The position numbers were made by a program, and so were the translations under genes. The notes beneath the pieces are model-generated. The model was not told the origin of the DNA and did no database searches. It was given only the letters and a program-made list of their open reading frames with translations. Positions 21,501 to 33,627 of a stretch of 64,000 bases of DNA are shown piece by piece. Origin of the DNA: Ilex aquifolium (Eukaryota > Streptophyta > Magnoliopsida > Aquifoliales > Aquifoliaceae); NCBI GenBank assembly GCA_951799425.1, contig OX637402.1:9824001-9888000 (forward strand), given 5' to 3'. Position 1 is the first letter of the stretch. Each line of letters starts with the position of its first letter.

Positions 21501-24014
21501 AATTTTTATGTTTTGTGCTACGGGTTCAGATATTGGTAATTTTTCACCTGGTGGATTTTCCACAGATTTATCTTCAGATTCGGTATCAGATATTGATTGT
21601 AACTCAAATATATCTTCTTCTTTTTTTAGAAAAGTGTTTTCAAAGAAACTTTGAGTCAGTGTATTAACACAATTTATTTCAAAGGGTTCTTCTTCGTCAC
21701 TTTCTTCTTCTCTAGGTCGTTTTAAGCTGTTAAACACATTTAATTCTAGGGTCATGTTTCCAAATGATAATTTCATTATTCCGTTCCTACAGTTTATTAC
21801 GGCATTTGATGTGGCTAGGAACGGGCGGCCCAAGATTAGAGGTATGGATATAGATGTTTCGTAAGTTGGTTCTGTGTCTATGATGATGAAATCTGCGGGG
21901 AAATAGAATTGATCTATTTGAATAATAATATCTTCCACAATTCCTCGTGGAACTCTGATCGATCTATCGGCTAGTTGTAATGTGACCTTGCAAGGTTTTA
22001 GTTCACTTAAGCCTAGCTGGGTATAGACGGAATATGGCATTAGATTACAACTAGATCCGAGGTCTAATAAGGCTCGATTGATTCGGAAATTTCCAATGAT
22101 ACATGGAACTGTTGGATTACCAGGGTCTTTGTATTTAAGAAGAGTTTCATGATGTACGATAGTGTTAACTTGTTCAGTTAGAAATGCTTTTTTTTGTACA
22201 TTAGTTCTTCTTTTTCTTGTACAAAGATCTTTTAGAAATTTAGCATATGCTGGAACTCGTTTAATTGCATCTAGTAATGGAATGTTAAGTTTGACTTGTT
22301 TAAATATTTCCAAGATCTCAGCTTGATCTTTTTCGGATGTGAGTTTCTTAATTCTTTGGGGGAAAGGTAAAGGGATCGGACATGGTTGATCTTTTTCCTT
22401 TTCTGGTTCTGATTGTTTTAAAGGTTCTGGTTCAAGGGGTTCGTTTACCGGAATCGATTTACGTATGTTCTTTGCAATTTTAGGTTTTCTAGTTTTATTT
22501 ATGATTTTCCCACTTCTTAGCGTTGTAATAGATTGTACTTGGCTTAGGGAAGGATCAGAAGTCACAAAATTAATTTGATTTTGATTTTGTGGAGGTTTTG
22601 GTTGGGAGGGAAATTTTCCTTTTTCTGGTATACTGAGGGATTGAGTCAGTTTAGCTAAATGACCCTTGATATCCTCAATACTCTGGGAAGTTTGAGTTTT
22701 AAATTCGTTAAAAACTTGAGTTGTTTGGTTATTAAAACTCATCTGATTTTGAATAAATTGGTTCATTGTGTCTTCCAGAGTTCTTTTATGTGGGGGTTGA
22801 TATGGTTGGTATTGTTGTTGTTGATTTTGTGCCTGTGGTGGTCCTTGTGTTTGATTTGTGGGTTGCGTGTTTCTCCAACTAAAATTTGGATGATTCCTCC
22901 ATCCTGGATTGTAAGTTTCAGAATAGGGATTCATATAGGGCTTATTATTGTTGTTATAAGTTGGAATTGTATTAGATTGTTCTATTAGAACTTCTTTGAA
23001 TGCAGGTATAGTTGGACATTCTGCTGCAGGATGTCCTGACAACGCACAAATTTCACATATTTGTTCAGTAGTTGTTATAAAAGACACTTGTTTTAGTTTT
23101 TTCATTTCTAGGGCTTCTAGTTTTCGAGATAAACTAGCCATTTTAGCTCTTAGATCATCATCTTCTTTTAATACATATTTTCCTCTTTCGGATGTAGATG
23201 GCTTATTTTCTACTATGTTAGACGAAGTCGAGTCCCACATTTGGGAGCTTTCCGAAATAGTATCAAAGAATTGGAATGCTTCTTCGGGTCTTTTATTCAT
23301 GAACTCCCCCTGTGCCATCATTTCAACAAACTGTCGCATTGCAGATGGGAGTGCATCATAAAAAAATCCGACTAAGGTCCAATCTTCGAATGCATGATGT
23401 GGACAGGATTGGAGAAGATATTTGAATCTTTCTCAGCATTGATAAAAAGTTTCATTTTCTTTTACATAAAAGTTCATGATTTGACGTCTTAACGTGTTAG
23501 TACGATGTATAGGAAAGAACTTTTTAAAGAACTCAGTCTGTAAAGTTTGCCAATTTGTGATGGAGTTGGCTCTTAAGGTGTTAAGCCATTGTTTTGCTTT
23601 ATCTTTTAAAGAAAATGGGAATAATTTTAGTTTGACCATTTCAGAGTTATCTTGCAACGTTCCACAGACTTCTTCAAATTCTTTCATATGAATGTAGGGA
23701 TTTTCAGTTTCTAGACCATGGAATTGGGGTAGTAACTGGATAGTTCCTGATTTAATATTAATGTTTGGAGCGTCTGCTGGAAAGGCGAAACAGGATGGGA
23801 CATTTGTTCGCGTAGGATGTAGATATTCTCTTAAAGGTCGGATGTTTTGGATGACTTCTTGTTCTCTAGGAGGTTCTTCCCTAGGTACGTTTCGAGCCAT
23901 ACTTAATTCAAACGATTCTTGTGTGGATGCAGAAGATGAGGATGAGGAAGAAGTGGATGAGGATGAGGGTTGAGCTGGCTGGTTTACTGAACCTACTGAT
24001 GACCGTACAGACAT
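18594..24014 (-). pseudogene. Copy A gag-pol (about one break)
   Basis: In sense order: Ser-rich N-terminus and capsid core (24.0-23.3 kb), zinc knuckle [14 protein letters not shown] (~23.04 kb), a Pro/Gln-rich linker, and aspartic protease with [14 protein letters not shown] (~22.06 kb). Then come reverse transcriptase ([20 protein letters not shown] ~21.03 kb to [15 protein letters not shown] ~20.5 kb), RNase H ([15 protein letters not shown] ~20.3 kb), and integrase with its HHCC domain (~19.7-19.57 kb) and catalytic core (~19.48-19.2 kb, with SDGG and [10 protein letters not shown]). The polyprotein would build the particle, copy RNA to DNA and insert it. LDLGSS in protease is normal for Athila. 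About one break is visible. Confidence 0.9.
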
Positions 24015-24104
24015 AAACTATTTAAAAACAAACAGAAACAAATTATAAACAAACAACTACTTTATTTTTCTATTTTTTTATTTTTATTTTTTAATTACCG
24101 TAAC

Positions 24105-24122
24105 TCCCCGGCAACGGCGCCA
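24105..24122 (-). other. Primer-binding site of copy A (tRNA-Asp)
   Basis: Minus strand TGGCGCCGTTGCCGGGGA, six bases inside the end of LTR2. Confidence 0.95.
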
Positions 24123-24128
24123 AAAACT

Positions 24129-25854
24129 TGATTCGCACTTTTTAGTGTGTCTGAATTATATTATTATATTACACCCAAGTATAAGTGGTCAAATTGTAGT
24201 TTTCTCGGTTTTAACTCCAAGTATCGATCCCACAGAGAGTTTTAGTAATTAGAGGTTAAAGATAAAATAAAAACAATAAAATAAAAATAAAGCCATAAAG
24301 AGGTTGTTTGGAGTAGTTTGATGTTTGAGAGCTTGTGGTGTGAGCTTAGTCTGTTCGAGTAACTTAACTTAATTAAAAGACGGAATTAAATTGCAACAAT
24401 AATGAAATGCGTAAGTAAAGTAGATTAATGACAGAAATATAAAAGATATCCTTCAGTTCAAGGATCCCACATGCGTTATATTGGTCGTATTATGGAATTG
24501 CTACCTCACCTCAATTAACTTCCATTTTACTGGTAAGTCAATCGGCAGGTCTGATGTATACAAATAAGAACACAATAGATTCTTAGGCTCATTGTGGTAG
24601 TAATATATTATAACTCAGCTGCTCCTTAGGCTACACTGGTTATAGATGTCCAGTTGATTAATTCAAGCAGAATCCGCAGTTGGTATAGACTATCTTCCGG
24701 TGACTTGTCAGGTCAACCGGTGGTAGTTAATCATAATACAGCCGCTTCTTAGGCTAACTGTATTTAGATATGTCACCCAGAAAGTGAAGTCACTCAAATA
24801 GCATACTTGAATTATTCAATAGGTTATCTTGTAATATATATATTGACAGTAGAACTTCCTCAGCGTTCCGGTGGAGGACTAGCCATACCGATAGGATCAC
24901 CGGGGTTATTCTAGCATGCAATATTATTATATATAGTAATACCAGGCGTCAGTGGAACTTCCTCAGCATTCCGGTGGAGGATTAACCATACTGGTAGGAA
25001 CGTCGGGGTTATTCTAGCTGGCCCGTCTTATATATATAATAAACGTATAGATAGAACATCAGCAATTCCATAAACATATCAATATTATACATGTGTTCCC
25101 CTCGAACCGGAGGATATACAGAACTACTCACGCTCCATTGCTATAGACAAGCAAGGAGAGCTAGCAGTTGTCATTACAACAGGAAATAAAAGTACGGAAT
25201 TTAAATGTCTTTCGCAGGGAACGATTGAAATACAACCACTCTTATGATCGATTAAGATGAAAAAGTGGCAGCAGTTCAACTATCCGAATGGAAAGATACA
25301 ACGAAAATATAAAAGTACAGGATGTAGGACTGAAGTATAACACGGACCAGAACGTGCTTTCTCTTTTCTTTTCTCTCTTTTCTTTCTCTCTTTTTCTCTC
25401 TTCGGAGTTGCTTGAAAAACTCTCAGAACTTCTTGGTTTTTCTCTCGGCTTTCTCTTGTTCCGGCCTTATGAAATGAAGAGGGAGCAGCCTATTTATAGG
25501 CGTGGGAAGCAAGTGGGCAAGGAGATCAACTTGAAATCTGACAAAGGTGACCGTCCGGACGCCATCACCACCGTCCGGACGGTGGTGCTTTGCTGGAATA
25601 ATCAACTTGCATGGAATGCTGACTCCTTATTTTGCCTAATTATACTTTAGCCTCCAATGTTCCATTCTCTTGAAATTGCTCCTGCATCTTGTGTTTAATT
25701 CAGCATTTATCCTGCAAGTTTTAGATAAAATGTTAAAGCTAGGGTTATTCCCGCATAAACCCTAATTTACTCTAAGTACTAATTTTTAGTGCGTTCATTA
25801 TACTAATTCGAGTTTTTTGATTTTTTTAATTTACATACTAATTAAGGTTAATCA
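24129..25854 (-). repeat. LTR2, shared middle LTR of A+B
   Basis: 1726 bases, TGATTAACC...GTGCGAATCA on the minus strand. On its sense-upstream side lies the polypurine tract of B; on its sense-downstream side the primer site of A. There is no target duplication at either edge. It carries about a dozen differences not shared by the outer LTRs. Confidence 0.9.
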
Positions 25855-25867
25855 CACCCCCCAACTT
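25855..25867 (-). other. Polypurine tract of copy B
   Basis: Minus strand AAGTTGGGGGGTG before LTR2, identical to that of copy A. Confidence 0.85.
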
Positions 25868-27048
25868 AGACTTTACTAGTCCCTAGTAAATAAAAAGAAA
25901 ATATAATACCAATAGGAGTAAAATCATTTTCGTAGATTTTTTTTACGATTGCATTTAGCATATGCAACAAGCCGTTAAACCCCTAGGTGATTCCTAGTGG
26001 ACGAGTTGTGTCTCGTGAAGGTTTCCAGTGAAGCTACCTACAAACTTCAGTAATTAGGAATGCATATTTCATATTTTTCATATGCATGATTAGAATGATA
26101 TTTCTTCTGTCTTGCTGGAATGTTTCCTTTTCTGATCACCTTGAGAGTATCATATGTTGGGTGTAGTATTATCTATATATTTTTATTAAAACTTGTGTGT
26201 GTGTGTAGTGATGTTTTTATTTTCAAAAATCACTTGAAAAATATTACCCTCTTTCATGGTAGTCTTGATGTCAATCCTTCCCTGGAATACACTCAGTAAG
26301 AATAGCACACATGTTATAGTGACTGTTCTCACAATTTTACATGTGATTGGAATATTGATAACAAAACGAATTATTGCACATGTAATAAAAAGGAGCGGTT
26401 ATTTTGAATAGACTGGAAATTGACATAATCTCATGAAAGAATATTAACACTGTATTAAATATATTATTAACATTTTCCTGTTTAGATTGCTAGAATGGAT
26501 GCAAATATATGATTTCTGGAATAAAAAAGGACTTTATTAGGGTTGTAACGTGGTCAGGGGTTGGGGTGTAAGAACTGACGTCGGTGGGATTCAAGTGCTA
26601 TCGTTTAACATTGTGGCACACCTCAGTTTAGTTTTCTTATGACTTTGCAGGTTATTTTTATTTTTCCCATTTTTCACTTTCTTGGCTATTTTCTTTCTTT
26701 TTGTTTTCTTTTCTAGACTTTTCTTTCGAGCCGGGATTTTCTTTTCTCCCTTTTCTTTGCTTTTTTCTGCTTTTCTGTATCCTGCTGCTTAAATCGAGGG
26801 TGCAATAAAATTAGATAGCAAGGGTAGGTGTATTATATTTTTATGTGGCTCGGGTGTTTCTTTGGGTTTAAGAAAAGACTATTATTTTTTTTTATTTTTT
26901 TATTTTTTTTGCTCAATCACGGCTGACTAGGGATAATTTTGTAAAAGAAATGGTTTAGGCTCAAGATTAATGAAACATGGCCTAAGATCATTTTCCAGAA
27001 ATCCTATATTTGTATTCTTTCTAGATAAACAATTAAGGGCAATGTACA
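25868..27048 (-). other. 3' untranslated region of copy B, part 1
   Basis: Near-identical to 14305-15504 of copy A, ending at the insertion point of F. The rest resumes at 35601. No gene is seen. Confidence 0.8.
27044..27048. repeat. Target-site duplication of F, left copy (GTACA)
   Basis: GTACA before the F LTR; repeated at 35601-35605. Copy A carries a single GTACA at the matching place (15500-15504). Confidence 0.95.
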
Positions 27049-27403
27049 TGATTAACCCTAAATTGTGTGTAAATTCAAAAATCAAAAAACTTGAATTAGT
27101 ATAACAAATGCACTAAGAATTAGTACTTAGAGTGAATTAGGGTTTGTGCGGGAATAATACTAGTTATAACATTTTATCTCAAAGTTGCAGGACAAATGCT
27201 GAAATAACGCAAGACCAAGGGAGCAATGTCAAGGGAATGTAAAGAATGAAGGCCAAAGTGTAATTACCCAACGTGAAGACTCAGCATGCATGCAAGTGGC
27301 CGTTTCCAGCAAAGCACCACCGTCCGGACGGTGGGACTGCCGTCCGGACGGTCACCCTTGTCAGACTCAGCCTCATCTCTTCCCCCACTTGCCTTCATTT
27401 GCC

Positions 27404-27411
27404 TATAAATA
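27404..27411 (+). promoter_or_regulatory. TATA box of the F 5' LTR
   Basis: TATAAATA in GCCTATAAATACTGCAG. It lies about 55-85 bases downstream of the palindrome pair; the 3' LTR has it at 33983-33990. Confidence 0.65.
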
Positions 27412-27879
27412 CTGCAGCTTCTTCTGCATTTCCTACGGCCGGACTGAGGCAGAAAAGAAGAGAGAAACAGAGAGATCTGAGAGAGATTCTGAAGTTCTGA
27501 AGTTCTGAAGAGAGAAAAAGAGAGAAAGAAAAGAGAAGAGAAAATACACTCCGGTCCGTGTTATACTTCAGTCCTAAGTCCTGTACTTTTATAGTTTTTG
27601 TGTAGCTTTCAATTCGAATAGTTGAACTGCCGCCACTTTTTCATCTTAACTGATTATAAGAGTGGCTGTGTTTCAATCGTTCCCTGCGAAAGACATTTAA
27701 ATTCCGCACTTTCCTTTTTGCTGTAATGACAACTGCTAGCTCTCCTTGCTTGTCTATAGCAATGGAGCGTGAGTAGTTCCGTATATCCTCCGGTTCGAGG
27801 GGAACACATGTATAATATTGATCTGTTTTTGGAATTGCTGATGTTTTATTTATACGTTTATTATATATACAAGACGGGC

Positions 27880-28570
27880 CAGCTAGAATGACCCCGGCGT
27901 TCCTACCGGTATGGTTAATCCTCCACTGGAATGCTGAGGAAGTTCCACTGACGCCTGGTAGTATTATGTATATACAAGACGGGCCAGCTAGAATGACCCC
28001 GGCGTTTCCACCGAAATGCTGAGGAAGTTCCACTGACGCCTGGTATTACTATATATATAATAATATTGCCTGCTGGAATAACCCCGGTGATCCTCTCAGT
28101 ATGGCTAGTCCTACACTGGAACGCTGAGGAAGTTCTACTGTCTATATATATATATATATATAAATATTACAAGATAACCTATTGAATAATTCAAGTATGC
28201 CGCTCAAGTAACTTCACTTTCTGGGTGATATATCTAAATACAGTGTAGCCTAAGAAGCAGTTGTATTATGATTAACTACCACCGGTTGACCTGACAAGTC
28301 GCCGGAAGATAGTCTGTACCACCTGCGAATTTTACTTGAATTAATCAATTGGAACATCTAAGCCCAGTGTAGCCTAAGAAGCAACTGTGCTATATATTAC
28401 CACCGGTGTAGCCTAAGAAGCAGCTGTGTTATGGTTTATTATATATATATACGTATTTGCAATCATGAGATCAAGTGAATAACTCAAGTATTCCTCATGA
28501 ATGGCTTGTCCTTCTGGTTTGCTTGGGTTAATCATTTGACATAAATATACCCAGTGTAGCCTAAGAAGCA
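27880..28570 (+). repeat. Direct repeats inside the F LTR
   Basis: Three tandem copies of a ~75-90-base unit containing GCTGAGGAAGTTC and CCCCGG (27.88-28.14 kb). Four copies of GTAGCCTAAGAAGCAGCTGT follow (about 28236, 28367, 28407, 28556). The A/B LTRs hold two copies of the first unit and shorter versions of the second. All lie downstream of the TATA box, so they would be transcribed. Confidence 0.8.
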
Positions 28571-29025
28571 GCTGTGTTATAATATATATATACATCAGAC
28601 CTACCGGTTAGCTTGCCAGTAAAATGGAAGTTAACTGATGTGAGGTAGCAATTCCGTAACAAGACCGATGTAAAGCATGTGGGATCCTTGAACTGAAAGA
28701 TATCTTTTATATTTCTATCATTAATCTGTTTTACTTACGCATTTTATTTCTGCACCTTTATTCCACCTGTTGTTTTAGAATCAAGTTTTTAACACCGTCA
28801 TTAGACTAAGCTCACACCACAAGCAATCAAACATCAAACTACTCCAAACAACCTTTTTATTGCTTTATTTTTATTTTATTTATTTTATTTTATTTTAATT
28901 ACTAAAACTCTCTGTGGGATCGATACTTGGACTCAAAAATCAAGAAAACTACAATTCGACCACTTATACTTGGGTGTAATATAATAATATAATTCTGACA
29001 CACTAAAAAGTGCGAATCAAGTTTT

Positions 29026-29043
29026 TGGCGCCGTTGCCGGGGA
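29026..29043 (+). other. Primer-binding site of F (tRNA-Asp)
   Basis: TGGCGCCGTTGCCGGGGA, six bases after the LTR end. Confidence 0.95.
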
Positions 29044-29153
29044 GTTACGGTAATTAAATAAAAAAAAAATATAATATAAAAATATAAAATAAAAAAAATA
29101 TAAAAATAGTCGTTTATTATAATTTATTTCTGTTAGTTTGTTTTTAATAGTTT

Positions 29154-31652
29154 ATGTCTGTACGGTCATCAGTAGGTTCAGTAAACCAGTCAGCTCAACC
29201 CTCATCTTCATCTTCTGCATCTACACAAGAATCGTTTGAATTAAGTATGGCTCGAAATGTACCTAGGGAAGAACCTCCTAGAGAACAAGAAGTCATCCAA
29301 AACATCCGACCTTTAAGAGAATACCTACATCCTACGCGAACAAATATCCCATCTTGTTTCGCTTTTCCAGAAGACACTCCAAATATTAATATTAAATCAG
29401 GAACTATCCAGTTACTACCCCAATTCCATGGTCTAGAAACTGAAAATCCCTATATTCATATGAAAGAATTTGAAGAAGTCTGTGGAACGTTGCAAGATAA
29501 CTCTGAAATGGTCAAACTAAAATTATTCTCATTTTCTTTAAAAGATAAAGCAAAACAATGGCATAACACTTTAAGAGCCAACTCTATCACAAATTGGCAA
29601 GCTTTACAGACTGAGTTCTTTAAAAAATTCTTTCCTATACATCGTACTAACACGTTAAGACGAGAAATCATGAACTTTTCTGTAAAAGAAAATGAAACTT
29701 TTTATCAATGCTGGGAAAGATTCAAAGATCTTCTCCAAGCCTGTCCACATCATGCATTCGAAGATTGGACCTTAGTCGGATTCTTTTATGATGCACTCCC
29801 ATCTGCAATGCGACAGTTTGTTGAAATGATGGCACAGGGGGAGTTCATGAATAAAAGACCCGAAGAAGCATTCCAATTCTTTGATACTATTTCAGAAAGT
29901 TCCCAAATGTGGGACTCGACTTCGTCTAACATAGTAGAAAATAAGCCATCTACATCCGAAAGAGGAAAATATGTATTAAAAGAAGATGATGACCTAAGAG
30001 CTAAAATAGCTAGTTTATCTCGAAAACTAGAAGCCCTAGAAATGAAAAAACTAAAACAAGTATCTGTTGTAACAACTACTGAAAAAATTTGTGAAATTTG
30101 TGCGTTGTCAGGACATCCTACAGCAGAATGTCCAACTATTCCTGCATTCAAAGAAGTTCTGATAGAACAATCAAATGCCGTTCCAACTTATAACAACAAT
30201 AATAAGCCCTATATGAATCCCTATTCTGAAACTTACAATCCAGGATGGAGGAATCATCCAAATTTTAGTTGGAGAAACACGCAACCCACAAATCAAACAC
30301 AAGGACCACCACAGGCACAAAATCAACAACAACAATACCAACCATATCAACCCCCACATAAAAGAACTCTGGAAGACACAATGAACCAATTTATTCAAAA
30401 TCAGATGAGTTTTAATAACCAAACGACTCAAGTTTTTAACGAATTTAAAACTCAAACTTCCCAGAGTATTGAGGATATCAAGGGTCATTTAGCTAAACTG
30501 ACTCAATCCCTCAATATACCAGAAAAAGGAAAATTTCCTTCTCAACCTAAACCTCCACAGAATCAGATTAATTCTGTATCTTCTGATCCTTCCCCAAGCC
30601 AAGTACAATCTATTACAACGCTAAGAAGTGGGAAAATCATAAATAAAACCATTAAACCTAAAATTGCAAAGAATATACGTAAATCAATTCCTGTAAATGA
30701 ACCACTTGAACCAGAGCCTTCAATTGAAAAACAACAAAAAGAAAAGGAAAAAGATCCGTCATGTCCTATTCCTTTACCTTTCCCTCAAAGAGTCAAGCAA
30801 CTTCAAACTGAAAAAGATCAATCTGATATTCTCGAGCTATTTAAACAGGTAAAGATTAATATTCCATTATTAGATGCAATAAAAAGAGTTCCAGTTTATG
30901 CTAAATTCCTAAAAGATCTTTGCACAATAAAAAGAAGAACTAATGTACCAAAGAAAGCATTTGCAACTGAACAAGTAAATATAATACAACATGATACACT
31001 TCTTAAGTACAAAGATCCGGGTAGTCCTACGGTTTCATGTCTTATTGGAAATTTTCAAATTGAACAAGCTCTGTTAGATCTTGGATCCAGTTGTAATTTG
31101 ATGCCATATTCAGTCTATACACAACTAGGACTAAGTGAGTTAAAACCTTCCAATATTAAATTACAATTAGCAGACCGATCAGTGAAAATTCCAAGAGGAA
31201 TTGTGGAAGATGTTATTGTCCAAGTGGATCAATTCTATTTTCCAGCAGATTTTATTGTTATAGACACGGAACCAAGTTGTCAGATGTATGCATCTCAATA
31301 CATTCCTGTCATTCTAGGTAGACCATTCCTAGCTACATCAAATGCATTGATAAATTGTAGGAATGGAGTCATGAAGCTTTCATTTGGAAATATGACCAGT
31401 GAATTGAACATCTTTAATGTGATAAAGCACCCAGGTGAGGAGGAAGAAATTTGTGAGGTAGATGAAATTGATAAGATTGTAGAGGAGAAAATTAACACCT
31501 CTTCTTATTCTGACCCTCTACAAGTCTGTTTAATTAATTCTGTTGTTGATAATGGAAATCCTGAGATACAATTTTATGCTGATTTGTTAAATTCTTCGCC
31601 GAAAGTATCAGGGAATGTAAGAAACTCTACTTGGGAACTTAAGCCCGATTGA
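29154..31652 (+). CDS. F gag-protease ORF, looks whole
   Basis: 832 residues, first ATG after the leader. In order: Ser-rich N-terminus; capsid core (residues ~60-250, with WNTLRANSITNW-like and [20 protein letters not shown] segments); a short Lys/Glu coiled region (~270-300); zinc knuckle [14 protein letters not shown] (~313-326); a Pro/Gln/Asn-rich linker with [10 protein letters not shown]; and an aspartic protease region with [20 protein letters not shown] and [19 protein letters not shown] (~640-740). The frame closes at the point where reverse transcriptase begins in A/B (near LKP). It is about 95 percent like the A/B gag over shared parts. The product could form particles and process itself, but polymerase and integrase would have to come from relatives such as A/B. 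Confidence 0.9.
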   Translation: MSVRSSVGSVNQSAQPSSSSSASTQESFELSMARNVPREEPPREQEVIQNIRPLREYLHPTRTNIPSCFAFPEDTPNINIKSGTIQLLPQFHGLETENPYIHMKEFEEVCGTLQDNSEMVKLKLFSFSLKDKAKQWHNTLRANSITNWQALQTEFFKKFFPIHRTNTLRREIMNFSVKENETFYQCWERFKDLLQACPHHAFEDWTLVGFFYDALPSAMRQFVEMMAQGEFMNKRPEEAFQFFDTISESSQMWDSTSSNIVENKPSTSERGKYVLKEDDDLRAKIASLSRKLEALEMKKLKQVSVVTTTEKICEICALSGHPTAECPTIPAFKEVLIEQSNAVPTYNNNNKPYMNPYSETYNPGWRNHPNFSWRNTQPTNQTQGPPQAQNQQQQYQPYQPPHKRTLEDTMNQFIQNQMSFNNQTTQVFNEFKTQTSQSIEDIKGHLAKLTQSLNIPEKGKFPSQPKPPQNQINSVSSDPSPSQVQSITTLRSGKIINKTIKPKIAKNIRKSIPVNEPLEPEPSIEKQQKEKEKDPSCPIPLPFPQRVKQLQTEKDQSDILELFKQVKINIPLLDAIKRVPVYAKFLKDLCTIKRRTNVPKKAFATEQVNIIQHDTLLKYKDPGSPTVSCLIGNFQIEQALLDLGSSCNLMPYSVYTQLGLSELKPSNIKLQLADRSVKIPRGIVEDVIVQVDQFYFPADFIVIDTEPSCQMYASQYIPVILGRPFLATSNALINCRNGVMKLSFGNMTSELNIFNVIKHPGEEEEICEVDEIDKIVEEKINTSSYSDPLQVCLINSVVDNGNPEIQFYADLLNSSPKVSGNVRNSTWELKPD

Positions 31653-33614
31653 TCTATCCTCTAATGCACTTCTTGTATATAGTAGTTAAAATTTTCGTTG
31701 TTTTATGTTTTTATGTCTTTTGTATAGTTTCTTTATTTGTCTTTTATATTAGAATCTTATACTATAAATATCTCTCGCTGCAAGACCTAATTAGTAATTT
31801 TCTATTTTCATCTTATATAGTGAGGATAATATTTAATTTAAGTTGAGAAAATATAAATGTGAATTTACTTGTTGTTTTTAGCATAATAATTTTTATTTAA
31901 AAAATTATGTTTGTCTTTGTGACTGGCAGACGTTAAAGAACCGAATAAGGAGTCAATTTTATGTTTGAACTAATATGTTTTAATTTTCAGTATGTTTTAA
32001 TTGTCTTTGTTAAAATGAGAGCATACATTGCTAAAGTAGGAAGTATATTTCATATAATTCACAGTTAGATTAGGAGTATATTCTAATGCCTTGCGAAAAT
32101 ACTCTCAATCTGATCTCATGAGACTGTCACATTTTAGCTGTACGTTATCTCAATATTTTTATTCGAACTTAACCTTAGAAGCACAAACAGATGTCTTTAT
32201 TTTTGAAAACCATGCAAAATACTACACTCTTTCTATATATAGTGGAGATGTAAAAAACCAAATGCAGAATTAGAGCCATTCTTTCTTGGAGAGAAATGCT
32301 ACATCTACTCAACTACGAATCTTCGATTCAGCGGTAACTTTTCTTTGAATAATCTCATTATATTTGCTTTGATTAGCACGTCTTGAAATATATTATGTAC
32401 ATTGCCCTTAACTATTTATCTAGAAAGAATATAAATATAGGATTTCTGGAAAATGATCTTAGGCCATGTTTGATTAATTTTGAGCCTTAACCATTTCTTT
32501 TACAAAATTATATCATTAGTCAACCATGTTTGAGCCTAAAATAGTATAAATTCTTTTCATGAAACCTGAAAAAGACCCGAGCCAGATAAAAAGATATTAA
32601 ACCTACCTGAGCTACATAATTTTCTTGCACCCTCTTTTAAATCAACAGGATACCAAAAAAGTGAGATGGAGCATAAAATGCACTCAAAAAAAAAAAAAAA
32701 AAAAAAAAGCATGAGTTGAGAACGGGATGGAGCGTAAAACGCACCCGTTCAACAAAAAGCGAGATGGAGCATAAAATGCACTCGCCAAGAAAGTGAAAAA
32801 TGAAAAAAGAGAGAGCCAAGAAAGTGAAAAAAAAAAAATGGAAAGAATACATAAAGTTTTAAGACGAATGCCAAAAGGTAGCTTTTGAACCCCATAAACG
32901 TCGTTTCTTAAACTCTAAACCCAATGGCCACAATACAACCTAATAAAAGTCCTTTTTGATTCCAGAAATCATATATTTGCATCCAGTCTAGCAATCTAAA
33001 AAGGAAAATGTTAATAATACATTTAATACAGTGTTAATATTCTTTCATGAGATTATGTCAATTTCCAGTCTATTCAAAATAACCGCTCCTTTTTTATTAC
33101 ATGTGCAATAATTTGTTTTGTTATCAATATTCCAATCACATGTAAAATTATGAGAACAATCACTATAACTTGTGTGCTATTCTTACTGAGTGTATTCCAG
33201 GGAAGGATTGACATCAAGACTACCATGAAAGAGGGTAATATTTTTCAAGTGATTTCTGAAAATAAAAACATCACTACACACACACACAAGTTTTCATAAA
33301 AATATATAGATAATACTACACCCAACATATGATTCTCTCAAGGTGATCAGAAAAAGGAAGCATTCTAGCAAGACAGAAGAAATATCATCTTAAGCATGCA
33401 TGTGAAAAATATGGAATATGCATTCCTAATTACTGAAGTTTGTAGGTAGCTTCACTGGAAACCTTCACGAGACACAACTCGTCCACTAGGGATCACCTAG
33501 GGGTTTAATGGCTTATTGCATATGCTAAATGCAATCGAACAAAAATCTACGAAAATGATTTTACCCCACTTGTATTATATTTTCTTTTTATTTTACTAGG
33601 GACTAGTAAAGTTT
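31653..33614 (+). other. Noncoding 3' region of F
   Basis: No coding gene. The first ~250 bases relate to the stretch after integrase in A/B (ACTGGCAGACGTTAAAGAACC at ~31921 matches near 18310). The rest relates to the A/B 3' untranslated region, including conserved blocks near 32440-32525 and 33451-33535, a poly-A run at ~32686-32708 and a short repeat at 32660-32790. Confidence 0.75.
32660..32790 (+). repeat. GATGGAGC(A/G)TAAAA(T/C)GCAC repeats in F
   Basis: Three copies (about 32665, 32726, 32763), each preceded by a GAGA or GGGA stretch and followed by a C-rich end. They are separated by a poly-A run and by GAACGGG or AAAAAGCGA spacers. Not seen in the matching region of A or B. Confidence 0.75.
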
Positions 33615-33627
33615 AAGTTAGGGGGTG
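33615..33627 (+). other. Polypurine tract of F
   Basis: AAGTTAGGGGGTG directly before the 3' LTR; one base different in type from that of A/B and C. Confidence 0.85.

Larger units (their letters stand above)
27049..29019 (+). repeat. 5' LTR of F
   Basis: 1971 bases, TGATTAACCC...GTGCGAATCA. Contains two TCCGGA palindromes (27320-27351), a TATA box, three ~90-base direct repeats (about 27880-28140) and repeated CAGTGTAGCCTAAGAAGCAG units. Confidence 0.93.

Noticed and set aside
27641-28033. A 130-codon antisense frame in both F LTRs.
   Set aside because: Same reasoning: shared LTR sequence. The repeated peptide segments mirror the direct repeats of the LTR and not a protein domain.
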